Shown: piece by piece, positions 15,683 to 23,964 of the stretch | Layout: each line of letters starts with the position of its first letter | Position numbering within the stretch: the stretch's first letter is position 1 | Notes under the pieces: generated by a model | Told to the model about the DNA's origin: nothing | Seen by the model: the letters and a program-made list of their open reading frames with translations, nothing else | Database searches by the model: none | NCBI RefSeq assembly: GCF_000091305.1 | Contig: NC_013929.1 | Coordinates: 3,968,001-4,032,000 of the forward strand | Direction: 5' to 3' | Origin: Streptomyces scabiei 87.22 | GTDB taxonomy: Bacteria; Actinomycetota; Actinomycetes; Streptomycetales; Streptomycetaceae | Length of the DNA stretch: 64,000 nucleotides | Made by a program: the position numbers and the translations under genes

Positions 15683-16447
15683 TCAGCCCATGTCCTGTGA
15701 GATCGACCTGTCGTCGTCCCAGGCCATGGGGTCCTGCTCCACGGTCTTCAGCAACCGGTCGAACATGGACCGGTCGTACAGGACCGCGCCGTACATCTCG
15801 ACGATCCGCCGTCCATTGATGGCGGCCGTGGGGGTGCCGGGACCTCCCGGGTTCTCGGAGCCACCGGCCCGCTCGTAGGCCTTCTCCGACCTGCTCACGA
15901 AGTCGCGGTACTTCATGGTTCTGACGGCGGAGTCGAAGGCCGGTCCACGCAGCCCGTCCACCTCGTCGGCGAGCTTCAGCAGATACGCGTCGGTGAAGCC
16001 GTCGACCGCCTCCTCCGGCTGGTTGTCGTAAAGGACGGCGTGGTACTCGGCGAACTTGCCCTTCTCCAGTGCGGCGCGCAGCGCGTTGACGGCCCTCTCG
16101 GAGCCGCTGCCGCCCAGCTTGCCGTCCAGGAAGGAGGCGAGGGTGTACTCGGTCACGACCGTGCGCCCCAGCGTCCGTTCACGCGCGGCCGGACCGCCTC
16201 CGGTCTGCTCGAACTCCTCGCAGTAGGGGCAGCGCGGGTCCTCGTACAGATGAACGGTGACCGGTGCCTCGGGGTCCCCCACGCGGATCGTCGTGCCGTC
16301 CTCGTCGAGCGCCTCGGGCACGTCCCGCAGTTCCTTGTACGCGACCCTCGGCTCATCCCGGTTGGCGCGCTGCCCGCATCCCGCGACCAACAGCCCCAGC
16401 GCGACGGCCACCACGACCGCCGTCCGTCTTCTCCGCCCGTACCTCAC
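15683..16447 (-). CDS. DsbA-family (thioredoxin-fold) lipoprotein
   Basis: A 254-residue secreted protein. The GTG at 16447 follows GGGGAGGGGCG, and VRYGRRRRTAVVVAVALGLL leads into the lipobox LVAGC, giving a lipid-anchored protein after cleavage. The thioredoxin-fold domain follows: VTVHLYEDPRCPYCEEFE contains the CPYC redox motif, and GTPTAAINGRRI supplies the cis-Pro loop expected near the active site. The length fits DsbA-like thiol oxidoreductases, which form or reshuffle disulphides in exported proteins. The frame is open far upstream, but codon use there is not coding. Monocistronic by position. Confidence 0.85.
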   Translation of the reverse strand: MRYGRRRRTAVVVAVALGLLVAGCGQRANRDEPRVAYKELRDVPEALDEDGTTIRVGDPEAPVTVHLYEDPRCPYCEEFEQTGGGPAARERTLGRTVVTEYTLASFLDGKLGGSGSERAVNALRAALEKGKFAEYHAVLYDNQPEEAVDGFTDAYLLKLADEVDGLRGPAFDSAVRTMKYRDFVSRSEKAYERAGGSENPGGPGTPTAAINGRRIVEMYGAVLYDRSMFDRLLKTVEQDPMAWDDDRSISQDMG

Positions 16448-16801
16448 CGCGAACGCCCCTCCCCGTTGACGAGGGGCCCGGATCCCAGCCGCGCAGTTCC
16501 CCTCCAGAATTCGCCCCGCACCTCGGAATTCCCCCGGCGGCGTTGGCATGTCCGCGTACTGTACGACGCACCAAGCCCCCCTCGCACGGCGAAAAACCCA
16601 GCCCCGGGCCGTGCGACCCTTACGTCCCTCAACCCGCCTTTCCCGTAAGCCTGTTCGGCGCGAGAACGAGATCGACCGCGAACGGCCGGCGCAGGGGCGA
16701 GCATCTGTCCACGGATGCTCGCGACAGCCGGTGAGGCAGCCATCCCGTGCGGGCTCTCCCGGGCGAGCCCGCACACACATCGCAGGAGACACACACCCCG
16801 C

Positions 16802-18187
16802 ATGAGACGCATGTTGACGTCCAGGAACACCCGCCTGGTTCTCGCGACGGCCATGGCCGTGTCGCTGACCGGCGGACTGCTCACCCTCTCGACCGGCGCC
16901 GCGAGTGCCGCCCCCGCCCGGCACGCCGACGACTTCAACGGCGACGGATACCGGGACTACGCGGTCCCCGGCTACGGCGAGTTCACCGTGACGTACGGGA
17001 CCGCCACGGGACCCGGCAACAGGAGCAGGACGTTCACACAGAACAGTGCCGGCGTCCCCGGGAAGGCCGGTGACGCGGGCGGCCTCGGCGACGACTTCGG
17101 CGATGATCTCGCCGCCGCCGACCTCAACCGTGACGGCTACGCCGACCTGGCCGTCGCCGACCGCTCCGAGAAGGTGAGCGGGAAGGCCGGCGCGGGCGCG
17201 GTCACCATCATGTGGGGCGCCAAGTCCGGTCTCGGCACCAAGGCGACCCGGCTCCCCGTCAAGGCCACGTACCTCCGCGGCTTCGGGAACGAACTCGAAA
17301 CCGGAGACTTCGACGGTGACGGCAGGGCGGACCTCGCGGTCGCCGACGGCATCGACACCGTCTCCGTGTACAGGGGCGGCTTCACGCAGGCCGGCAGGAC
17401 GGGGAAGGTCACCAGGCACACCCGCTCGAACCACTCCCGCACCTTCGAACCCACGGGGCTGGTCGCGGGAAAGGTGACCAAGGACAAGGCCACCGACCTG
17501 TACGTCCTCGGCCAGGGCTACCGCAAGGACAGGATGACCCAGGACGCCTGGTTGCTGCGCGGTGGCAGGACGGTCAAGTGGAGCAGCAATCTGGTGGTGA
17601 TCAACAGCAAGGAGCCGGACTCCGACCCGACCGGCGTCATCGCCGACTTCGACAAGGACGGCCACGGAGACCTGGCGGTCAGCGACACGTCGTACGACAA
17701 GGGCGCGGGCTCGGTGGTCGTCGTGCGCGGCGGCAGGAGCGGCCCGGCCGCCAAGTACCGGATCACCCAGACGACTTCGGGCGTCGCCACGGCCGCGACG
17801 AAAGGCGACGGCTTCGGGTACGAACTCTCCGCCGGCGACACGAACCGCGACGGCTACCCGGACCTCGCGGTCGGCGTCCCCGGCGAGAAGGTCGGGTCGG
17901 TGAAGGACGCGGGCGGCTTCCACCTCCTGCACGGCGGCAGGCGGGGGCTGTCCGGCACGGGCTCCGAGTGGTTCAGCCGGGCGACGGCGGGAGTTCTCAA
18001 GGACCCCAGGGAGTACGAGGAGTTCGGCTCCGCCCTTCGCCTGCGTGACCTCGACGGCGACGGCGACAAGGACCTCCTCGTCGGCAGCATGAACCGTGAG
18101 ACGTCCCTGTTCTTCCGGGCGGACGAGTCCGGCATCACGACGGACGGCATGACGGAGCTGAGCCTGAAGCCGGCCTTCCCGCAGTAG
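16802..18187 (+). CDS. Secreted FG-GAP/VCBS repeat protein
   Basis: A 461-residue protein with a signal peptide (residues 1-~38, ending ASAAPA). It is built from six or more FG-GAP repeats with calcium-binding DxDxDG loops: DFNGDGYRDYAV, DLNRDGYADLAV, DFDGDGRADLAV, DFDKDGHGDLAV, DTNRDGYPDLAV and DLDGDGDKDLLV. These fold as an integrin-alpha-like beta-propeller. No catalytic domain is seen, so a binding or structural role outside the cell is likely. The start is the ATG at 16802; another ATG nine bases later is possible. Confidence 0.88.
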   Translation: MRRMLTSRNTRLVLATAMAVSLTGGLLTLSTGAASAAPARHADDFNGDGYRDYAVPGYGEFTVTYGTATGPGNRSRTFTQNSAGVPGKAGDAGGLGDDFGDDLAAADLNRDGYADLAVADRSEKVSGKAGAGAVTIMWGAKSGLGTKATRLPVKATYLRGFGNELETGDFDGDGRADLAVADGIDTVSVYRGGFTQAGRTGKVTRHTRSNHSRTFEPTGLVAGKVTKDKATDLYVLGQGYRKDRMTQDAWLLRGGRTVKWSSNLVVINSKEPDSDPTGVIADFDKDGHGDLAVSDTSYDKGAGSVVVVRGGRSGPAAKYRITQTTSGVATAATKGDGFGYELSAGDTNRDGYPDLAVGVPGEKVGSVKDAGGFHLLHGGRRGLSGTGSEWFSRATAGVLKDPREYEEFGSALRLRDLDGDGDKDLLVGSMNRETSLFFRADESGITTDGMTELSLKPAFPQ

Positions 18188-18271
18188 CGCCGGCTTCGCG
18201 GGCGATGACCACTTGGCCGGATCGCATCCAACTCCTGTGACGGATGGGGCGGTTGATCACACACTGACCCC

Positions 18272-19063
18272 ATGACCATCCTGAGGAAAGCCGCGGCCGC
18301 CCTGTCGGCCGCGGCCGCGATCGTGATCGCGATACCCCCCACAGCCTCGGCGACGCCCGTCCACGACGCCCCGTACGGCGGCACGCTCGTCCGGGAGAAC
18401 TTCGACCGCCTCCCGCTCGGCCCGGTGACCAAGGGCCAGGGCTGGACCACCGACGCTTCCGACGGCACACTGACCGTCGTCCCCGGCACGCGCGGCCACG
18501 GCCGGGAGCTGCGCCTGCGCACCGAGGGCAACGGACGCGCCTTCATGGTGCTGCCCGACCTCGCCCCGCCCGGCAACAGCCTCTGGGCCCGGATGCGGCT
18601 GCGGGTGACCGAGTTCCCCACGGCCCCCGACTGGGCGCACTGGACCCTCGCGGAGGCCTCCGGCACCGACTCCCCCACCGTGGTCCGCCCCCTCGGCGGC
18701 CAGTACGCCCCCACGGACAAGGGCAACTTCTGGGGCGTGGGCTCCGACCTGGGCCCGACGGGCGACTGGACCAACTGGAAGACCTCGGCGCCGGCGGTGG
18801 CCGGCAAGTGGCAGTGCGCGGAGTTCCACCTGGACGCCACGGACAACCGCGTCACGGTCTACCTGAACGGCGTGCCCCAGCCCGACCTGACCGTCTCCAC
18901 GAAGAACCACGGCGGCACACCGGACGACTTCACCTTCCCCACCTTCGACAAACTGAAGCTGGGCTGGCAGCTGTACCAGGGGAACCCGTCCCCGTCGGCC
19001 TTCGAGATGCGGATGGACGACATCGCGGTGAGCAGCCGACGGGTGGGGGGTTGCGGGGCCTGA
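18272..19063 (+). CDS. Secreted Cip1/laminin-G-like protein
   Basis: A 263-residue exported protein with a signal peptide (MTILRKAAAALSAAAAIVIA, cleaved near ASA-TP). The mature part is a predicted beta-sandwich (concanavalin-like), with LVRENFDRLPLGPV at the front and CAEFHLDATDNRVTVYLNGV followed by MRMDDIAVSS near the end. This resembles the Cip1-like carbohydrate-active fold from streptomycetes and fungi, but I cannot confirm catalytic residues. It lies 84 bp after the FG-GAP gene on the same strand and may be co-regulated. GC-rich terminator-like hairpin downstream. Confidence 0.75.
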   Translation: MTILRKAAAALSAAAAIVIAIPPTASATPVHDAPYGGTLVRENFDRLPLGPVTKGQGWTTDASDGTLTVVPGTRGHGRELRLRTEGNGRAFMVLPDLAPPGNSLWARMRLRVTEFPTAPDWAHWTLAEASGTDSPTVVRPLGGQYAPTDKGNFWGVGSDLGPTGDWTNWKTSAPAVAGKWQCAEFHLDATDNRVTVYLNGVPQPDLTVSTKNHGGTPDDFTFPTFDKLKLGWQLYQGNPSPSAFEMRMDDIAVSSRRVGGCGA

Positions 19064-19116
19064 GGGAGGAACCGAGCGCAGACCTCCTCCCTGATCCACA
19101 GCTGTAGCTCCCAAGG

Positions 19117-19146
19117 GGGCCGCCCGTTCTCCACGACGGGCGGCCC
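19117..19146 (+). terminator. Terminator-like hairpin after the Cip1-like gene
   Basis: An 11-bp perfect stem (19117-19127 with 19136-19146) with an 8-nt loop, 54 bp after the stop codon at 19063. Confidence 0.7.
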
Positions 19147-19458
19147 GCTCGCCGCTTCGCCTGGACAGCGCCCACGTCGCCCGCAGACGAAGGGGCACTG
19201 CCCCATTCTTCGGCGCTGGCCCACAACAGCCCCAGCGCCCGCCAGCTTTCGGCGTCGAGCGACGGTCCCGCCCCCCTTTCTTTGCGGCAGAGATGGGCTG
19301 CTGTCCAGAACGCTCAGCCGCAGCCGTCGGCGCTCGAAAGCCGCTCAGCTCGCAGTCCGCCAAGTCCCTCGCTACTCGGCCACCCTGGGCCCGCTACGCG
19401 GCGCCCGCCGCGCCTGGCGCACCGACAGGTCCGCGTCCACGCCGTCCTGCAACGCGCT

Positions 19459-19494
19459 TGTCCGCTGACGTTGCCGTCAGCTACTGCCGTCAAG
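19459..19494. repeat. att-like direct repeat, left copy
   Basis: Bases 19459-19479 (TGTCCGCTGACG, then TTGCCGTCA) are identical over 21 bp to 23955-23975, which includes the stop codon of the integrase gene. The continuation CTACTGCCGTCAAG also matches, with two single-base gaps, the sequence at 20494-20516. A 21-bp match next to an integrase is what an attachment-site pair would look like. Confidence 0.55.
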
Positions 19495-19499
19495 AGGGC

Positions 19500-19539
19500 G
19501 AGAGGCCCCGCCCAGAGTCGGGTCTGGGCGGGGCCTCTC
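19500..19539 (-). terminator. Terminator after the immunity pseudogene
   Basis: A perfect 17-bp stem (19500-19516 with 19523-19539) and a 6-nt loop lie 15 bp past the end of the immunity pseudogene on the minus strand. Confidence 0.8.
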
Positions 19540-19553
19540 AGCGTCGAGTCAAT

Positions 19554-20007
19554 TCACGACAACAATGCGCGACGAGAATCCAAGTAGGAGTCCGCGTTCT
19601 CCGGCAGAAGCTCCGAAATCTTGCCGAAGAACGCCGCTCCCGCACCCCTCAGCGCCGCCACAAAATCAGACGTTGAAACGCTCACCCTCTTCGCGCCGTT
19701 CCCCGATTTCGCCGAAACGAGAACCTTGCTGCCGGAAAGAGAGCTCAATCGGCTGATCCGGGAAATAAGTCGACGCATACCCTGCGGCCGAGAGTTGCGG
19801 GACCATGCTGGCCACGTATGCCTACAACTGGTCAACGTAGTCCCATTCACTGATCCCGATGATCTCAACTCCGTGGATGGCGATTCGCACCGCACCCTCG
19901 ACGTAGTCGGCATCAACTGGGCGGGCGGTGCAGGAATCGACCTGCACGAACTTTCCGCCCGAATCCCTCAGGTACGTCTCGATCTCGATCACGCCGCGAT
20001 CCCTCAT
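19554..20007 (-). pseudogene. Decayed immunity gene of a polymorphic toxin
   Basis: Reading the minus strand from the ATG at 20007 gives MRDRGVIEIETYLRDSGGKF ... EIIGISEWDYVDQL and then an amber TAG at 19822-19824. Past the stop the same frame still reads protein-like (AYVASMVPQLSAAGYASTYF and PIELSFRQQ). A frameshift at about 19720-19735 is then needed to reach VLVSAKSGNGAKRVSVSTSD and a C-terminus at 19554 ending SRRALLS. The reconstructed protein is about 150 residues, acidic, and soluble. It begins one base after the reconstructed end of the toxin tip, the usual toxin-immunity order. No family name assigned; two inactivating lesions are visible. Confidence 0.65.
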
Positions 20008-20008
20008 G

Positions 20009-20402
20009 TCAGGGAGTAACAGGGCAGAATTGACCGACTCGGCCTTTATTCATGCCGAGAACATAGTCAACTCCGTTGACGTTTCCCTGAATCTGATACA
20101 TACCCCTACTTCCTCACTGAACGAGCAAGACCCTGTTCTGGCGCATGACCTGCCCGATTACGCCCTGAACATCAGCAACCCTCAACTTGGGGCCGAAGAA
20201 AGACTGCTGAGCCCTTTACCGAACCATCCCATATTTTCGGATGATGACGAGTGAGGATGTGCTCCATTCCCTTCTTGTCCAGAAGGAAGTCCTGATTCCC
20301 GAACTGGAAGCGTTGGCTGCTCCAACCCCGGAGGGCCGGAATACACCTTCCACTGTTGTGAACCAGTACCGGCGCCTCGCCCGCCAGCACATAGCACGTG
20401 TG
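20009..20402 (-). pseudogene. Orphan polymorphic-toxin tip with Hint-domain end, decayed
   Basis: The minus-strand frame opens at 20402 with HTCYVLAGEAPVLVHNSG, matching the end of the Hint domain in the RHS protein at 24523-31815 (HTYYVLAGATPVLVHNSG). The toxin part follows: FLLDKKGMEHILTRHHPK and IWDGSVKG. A frameshift near 20193-20207 is needed to continue as FGPKLRVADVQGVIGQVMRQ. An in-frame TGA at 20114-20116 (probably from CGA) interrupts before MYQIQGNVNGVDYVLGMNKG, and the frame ends at 20009. The conserved His residues and the compact domain of about 110 residues suggest a nuclease-type effector, but the family is not certain. There is no upstream coding region, so it is a silent or dead cassette. 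Confidence 0.7.
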
Positions 20403-20405
20403 CTG

Positions 20406-20754
20406 CGCAACCTCTCTCTACCTGCGTTTTCGCAGGTCAAGACATATTCGGCGGTCCGCTGAGGTGCGGGTTCGGCCGGGATTGTTCGTGATTGTTGCCG
20501 TCACTACTGCCTCAAGGATCTTGACCCCTCAGGCAGGGTTGGAGCCCCACGGCGGATCGGCCGTCCGCCGGTTCGGCAGCGCAGGCCGGGACGGGGCGGG
20601 TGTGCCGCTCGGAGGGGCAGGCTTCGCTCCCGGTCAGAGGCGACGCGCCGACAGTCCGTTCCTGGTCACCTGTAGAGCAGCGTGGCCATGACCAAGCAGC
20701 GCCCGGACCGCTACCCGCTACCCGAGCCAGGACATCCGAGCTACTGTGGATGTC
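20406..20754. other. Junction region with hairpin and att-like sequence
   Basis: About 350 bp without a gene. It contains a perfect hairpin at 20420-20437 (ACCTGCG, TTTT, CGCAGGT) just past the toxin-tip breakpoint and an att-like sequence at 20494-20516. GC-rich DNA leading to the next gene follows. The base composition changes sharply near 20460, marking a junction between AT-richer toxin DNA and GC-rich DNA. Confidence 0.55.
20494..20516. repeat. att-like sequence, second left copy
   Basis: GTTGCCGTCACTACTGCC followed by TCAAG matches 19470-19494 with only two single-base insertions. The pair brackets exactly the decayed toxin/immunity cassette (19554-20402), so it may mark an excision or insertion event. 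Confidence 0.45.
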
Positions 20755-21234
20755 ATGACGACGGCCTACGAGGACGTACCCTTCAGCGAGCTGCTCCACC
20801 ACCCCGCTGCCACCGCCCGGCGCCTGGACGCGGTCCGCGCACTACGCCTGCGCCGACGCGACGCGGGCGACCTGGCGCTCATTCGCGCCGACCAGCTGGC
20901 GCAGGACTCCACCGTGGTCGACTTCACCGCTCGCCTGCTCGCCGGGCTGGTCCGCACCGAGAACACCGCCGCACTGCGACAGGCCCTGCCTGATGCCCTG
21001 CCCTGGTCGGTCTTCCTCCCGGAGGACGACGTCGAGGCGATGCTCGCCGAGCTGGTGGACACTGCCCGTGGGGCTGCCGCGCTGGAGAACTTGACTCCCA
21101 TCGCGCTGCTGCTGGCCCAGTGGCGGCACAGTGCCGAGATCTACGCCGACCCGGCCCTGCACGACTTGCTCACCCGCGAGCCCGACGGCGACCTCGGCCC
21201 TGTCCCCGTACCCGAAGGCGAGACCGCCGAGTGA
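20755..21234 (+). CDS. Probable antitoxin of a toxin-antitoxin pair
   Basis: A 159-residue soluble, Leu/Ala-rich, acidic protein. The N-terminus (YEDVPFSELLHHPAATARRL) resembles the first helix-strand unit of Phd-type antitoxins. The rest is helical (VDFTARLLAGLVRTENTAAL, LENLTPIALLLAQWRHSAEI). It overlaps the next gene by 4 bp (GTGA), the classic antitoxin-toxin arrangement. The ATG at 20755 is chosen over a GTG at 20746. Streptomyces carries many such pairs, often annotated only as hypothetical. Confidence 0.65.
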   Translation: MTTAYEDVPFSELLHHPAATARRLDAVRALRLRRRDAGDLALIRADQLAQDSTVVDFTARLLAGLVRTENTAALRQALPDALPWSVFLPEDDVEAMLAELVDTARGAAALENLTPIALLLAQWRHSAEIYADPALHDLLTREPDGDLGPVPVPEGETAE

Positions 21235-21584
21235 GCCCCAAGCGCGGTGACCGCGCGGCCCCACCCCCGATCGGTGACGAATTCGACCTGCGCTTCGCCA
21301 ACACCGAAGCGGCCAACGGCTGGGACCACCTCTCCCGCCACGCCGCAGGCAACCTCCGCCGCGCCTTCGACAAGATCCGATCCGCCCCGCGGGCCGCCGC
21401 CGACCCCGAGCGCCACCACCGCCTCAAGGGCAAGCTCGGCGCTACGGTCTGGAAGGGACAGACGCTGGAGCGCTGGCAGTACGAGGTCACCGGCGGCGGC
21501 CGCATCTGGTACCTGGTCGACGACGCCAACCGCACCGCCTGGATCACCTATGCCGGCACCGGACACCCGAAAGCCACCGACTGA
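21231..21584 (+). CDS. RelE/ParE-like toxin
   Basis: A 117-residue basic protein starting at a GTG that overlaps the antitoxin stop. The middle (WDHLSRHAAGNLRRAFDKIR) and the end (RLKGKLGATVWKGQTLERWQ, YEVTGGGRIWYLVDDANRTA, YAGTGHPKATD) fit the RelE/ParE fold, with a helix pair followed by a beta-sheet carrying basic and aromatic residues. RelE-type toxins cleave mRNA on ribosomes and ParE-type ones inhibit gyrase; I cannot tell which applies. It probably stabilises or is a remnant of the surrounding mobile region. Confidence 0.7.
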   Translation: MSPKRGDRAAPPPIGDEFDLRFANTEAANGWDHLSRHAAGNLRRAFDKIRSAPRAAADPERHHRLKGKLGATVWKGQTLERWQYEVTGGGRIWYLVDDANRTAWITYAGTGHPKATD

Positions 21585-22300
21585 TCGCCTTTCACCTCCT
21601 GTCCACCTGCCGCAGCCACGATCCGCGCGGGTGTTGGCGCGCCCTTGGGCCGGTGGCCTGCCCGATCCAGGGCCCCGCCCCGGGCAAGTGGGCGGTACGG
21701 GGTCTTTGAGCGGCTCGGCGCTCGACTTCCGGGGCGGCCGTCGGTCGGCGTGCGGCGGGCCTGGCGTCAGGCAGTCCGGCAGCACGGGGATCGTGACGGA
21801 AGGCGGTCCGGCTGACGGCGAGTGGCCGGGAGCTTCACGCTCCCCTGCCAGAGGCAACATCGGCTACCGCCCTCGGTGAGCCTGGCGGCGGGCGTGAGGG
21901 TCGGCCCCCTGGTCGGCCCTGTGCCTGCGATCCGGCCGTAGGACGGTCGTGGGCGACAACTTGCTCCGCCAAGAACTCCGTTACGGTCAGCCCGGTGACC
22001 AGGCAGGTTGCCGCTCCGGCAGCCCCCGATCACCCCCGACTGCCGGGGCGGCTCGCCACCTGCGGCGTAGTCGGCCTCCCGATTGAACGGCGGGTTTGTC
22101 GGCGACGACGGCCAGCCTCCGCGGGCGAGGCCCGCCTTGAACCTCGTACAGAAAATCTGAACGCACACGCCGGGCGGCGAGTGTGTCCGGTCCCGGGTGA
22201 TGCTTGACAGTTCGATCCCAGCTGATGGTTGACGGTGGCCGTGATCGGCTTTTCTGTGCACGTCGTTGCGGCGTGTGGCGGGAGGCCGGGATTGGCTCTG
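21585..22300. other. Gene-free stretch between the TA pair and the transposase remnant
   Basis: About 715 bp with no open frame showing normal Streptomyces codon use. The last ~100 bp contain GATGCTTGACAG and GATGGTTGACGG, which may be the terminal inverted-repeat region of the IS481-family remnant. The rest may be eroded mobile DNA. Confidence 0.45.
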
Positions 22301-22806
22301 GTGGAGTTGTCGGTTGTCGAGCAGAGATACCGGGCTGTGTTGGCAGTGCTGGCGGGTGCGACGGTGACGGAGATCGCCGCGTCGCTGGGGGTGTCGCGGC
22401 AGACGGTGAGCGGGTGGAAGTCCCGGTATGCGGTCTCCGGCCTGGCGGGGCTGGCGGACCGGTCACGCAGGCCGGCCTCGTGTCCGCATCAGGCCTCCGC
22501 CGAGGTGGAGACGGCCGTGTGCGAGCTGCGGCGCAAGCACCCTCGCTGGGGTCCGCGGCGGATCGCTCATGCGCTGGAGCGGTCCGGTGCGGTGGCGCCG
22601 GTGCCGTCGCGGATGACGGTGTATCGGATCCTGGTGCGGCATGGGCTGGTAAAGCCGGGGGTCCGGCGCCGGAAGCGGTCGGATTACAAGCGCTGGTAGC
22701 GGGACCGTGCGATGCACTTGTGGCAGATGGACATTGTCGGCGGTGGATGCTCGTCGACACGGTGACCAGGGAGTTGACCGAGGCGAAGGTCGTGACCGGG
22801 GTGGAT
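22301..22806 (+). pseudogene. IS481-family transposase remnant
   Basis: From a GTG at 22301 the frame gives VELSVVEQRYRAVLAVLAGA with the helix-turn-helix TEIAASLGVSRQTVSGWKSR, and then RWGPRRIAHALER. This is the N-terminal DNA-binding half of an IS481-family DDE transposase. An amber codon interrupts at 22697-22699 (YKRW, stop). The catalytic domain starts in the same frame (RDRAMHLWQMDIVGG), then a one-base deletion near 22740 shifts to MLVDTVTRELTEAKVVTGVD. The sequence ends at DDH and is fused to integrase sequence. The element is therefore inactive and truncated. Confidence 0.75.
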
Positions 22807-23964
22807 GACCACTACGTCCTCGCACCTGGCAACACCCACAAGGACGCGCTGACCAAGCTCACCGAGAAGATCGCCGCCAGCAACCGCGGCCTCCCTGTCG
22901 CGACGGCCGACAGCACCGTGAGCGCCTACCTCGTGTACTGGCTGGAAGGCGTCGCCGTTCACCACCTGCGGGAGAACACCCACACCCGCTACGCCGCCTC
23001 CATCCGCCTCCACCTCAACCCCGGGCTCGGCGCGAAGAAGCTTGCCCGGCTCACCACCCGCGACGTCCGCACCTTCCTCGACGGACTCCGTACCACCTGC
23101 CAGTGCTGTGCCCAGGGACGGGACACGGACCGGCGGTCCTGCTGCGCCATCGGCCAGTGCTGTGAGAAGCGGCTGTCACCGCTGACCGTGACGTACGTCC
23201 ACGCGGTCCTCAAGTCCGCCCTGGAACACGCCGTCCATGAGGACGAACTGCCGCGCAACGTCGCCCGGAACATCAAGACGACCGCACCCCGCCCCAGACG
23301 CTTCCAGCCCCTCACCGCCACCGAAGCCCGGCAACTCCTCCAGGCGGCCAACGGCGACCGGCTTCACGCCCTGTACGAACTCGCCCTGCGCACCGGACTC
23401 CGCAAGGGCGAACTCCTCGGCCTCCACTGGGAAGACGTCGACCTCGACGGCGGCACCGCCACCATCCACCGCTCCCTCCAGCGGACCCGCAGCCAGGGGC
23501 TGACCGTGCTGAACACCAAGACCCTGGCCTCCGAGCGGCGCATCGCGCTCCCCACCGAATGCCTCAGCTCCCTCAAGATCCACCAGGAACAGCAGCAGGA
23601 AGAGCGTCAGGCGGCCGGAACGAACTGGGCGGACAACGGCCTCGTCTTCACCACCCCGAAGGGCAAGCCACTCGACCCCACCAACCTCACCCGCCGCTTC
23701 CGCCGCCTCCTCCACAGCTCCGGACTCCGGACCATCCGCTTCCACGACCTCCGACACTCGACCGCCACCCTGCTCCTGGAACAGGGCATCGACCTCGTCG
23801 TCATCAAGGAACTCCTCGGCCACGCCCACATAGGCGTCACCGCCGGCGTCTACGCCCACGTACGCCTCCGCCTCCAGCGCCAGGCCATCAACACCCTCAA
23901 CGACCTACTCGGCACGGGCAACGACGACCGAGAAGACCCGCCCTCCACGGCAACTGTCCGCTGA
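22747..23964 (+). CDS. Tyrosine integrase, N-terminally truncated and fused to transposase remains
   Basis: From an ATG at 22747 the frame encodes about 405 residues. The first ~20 come from the IS481 remnant. From about residue 25 the sequence is a phage/ICE-type integrase: core-binding domain TVSAYLVYWLEGVAVHHLRE ... DVRTFLDGLR, a Cys-rich insert (CQCCAQGRD, CCAIGQCCEK), then the catalytic domain. The active-site residues are present: Arg in LRTGLRKGELLGLHW, HDLRHS, GHAHIGVTAGVYAHV with the nucleophile Tyr. The usual arm-type N-terminal domain (about 60 residues) is missing, so activity is doubtful. The stop codon lies inside the att-like repeat. Confidence 0.7.
   Translation: MLVDTVTRELTEAKVVTGVDDHYVLAPGNTHKDALTKLTEKIAASNRGLPVATADSTVSAYLVYWLEGVAVHHLRENTHTRYAASIRLHLNPGLGAKKLARLTTRDVRTFLDGLRTTCQCCAQGRDTDRRSCCAIGQCCEKRLSPLTVTYVHAVLKSALEHAVHEDELPRNVARNIKTTAPRPRRFQPLTATEARQLLQAANGDRLHALYELALRTGLRKGELLGLHWEDVDLDGGTATIHRSLQRTRSQGLTVLNTKTLASERRIALPTECLSSLKIHQEQQQEERQAAGTNWADNGLVFTTPKGKPLDPTNLTRRFRRLLHSSGLRTIRFHDLRHSTATLLLEQGIDLVVIKELLGHAHIGVTAGVYAHVRLRLQRQAINTLNDLLGTGNDDREDPPSTATVR

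Larger units (their letters stand above)
19064..19553. other. Gene-free region at the left edge of the accessory island
   Basis: About 490 bp with no convincing gene. It contains a hairpin at 19117-19146, a scrambled GC-rich stretch, an att-like repeat at 19459-19494 and a strong terminator at 19500-19539. It marks the step from core chromosome to accessory DNA. Confidence 0.6.

Noticed and set aside
16448..17932. Long N-terminal extension of the DsbA-like lipoprotein frame
   Set aside because: The extension runs antisense through the FG-GAP gene; the GTG at 16447 with a ribosome-binding site and lipobox gives a normal protein.
19380..19470. Remnant of a second integrase 3' end at the left att-like repeat
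   Set aside because: VHAVLQ-like residues can be read near 19435-19455, but the match is too short to support a gene remnant; kept only as an alternative explanation of the repeat.
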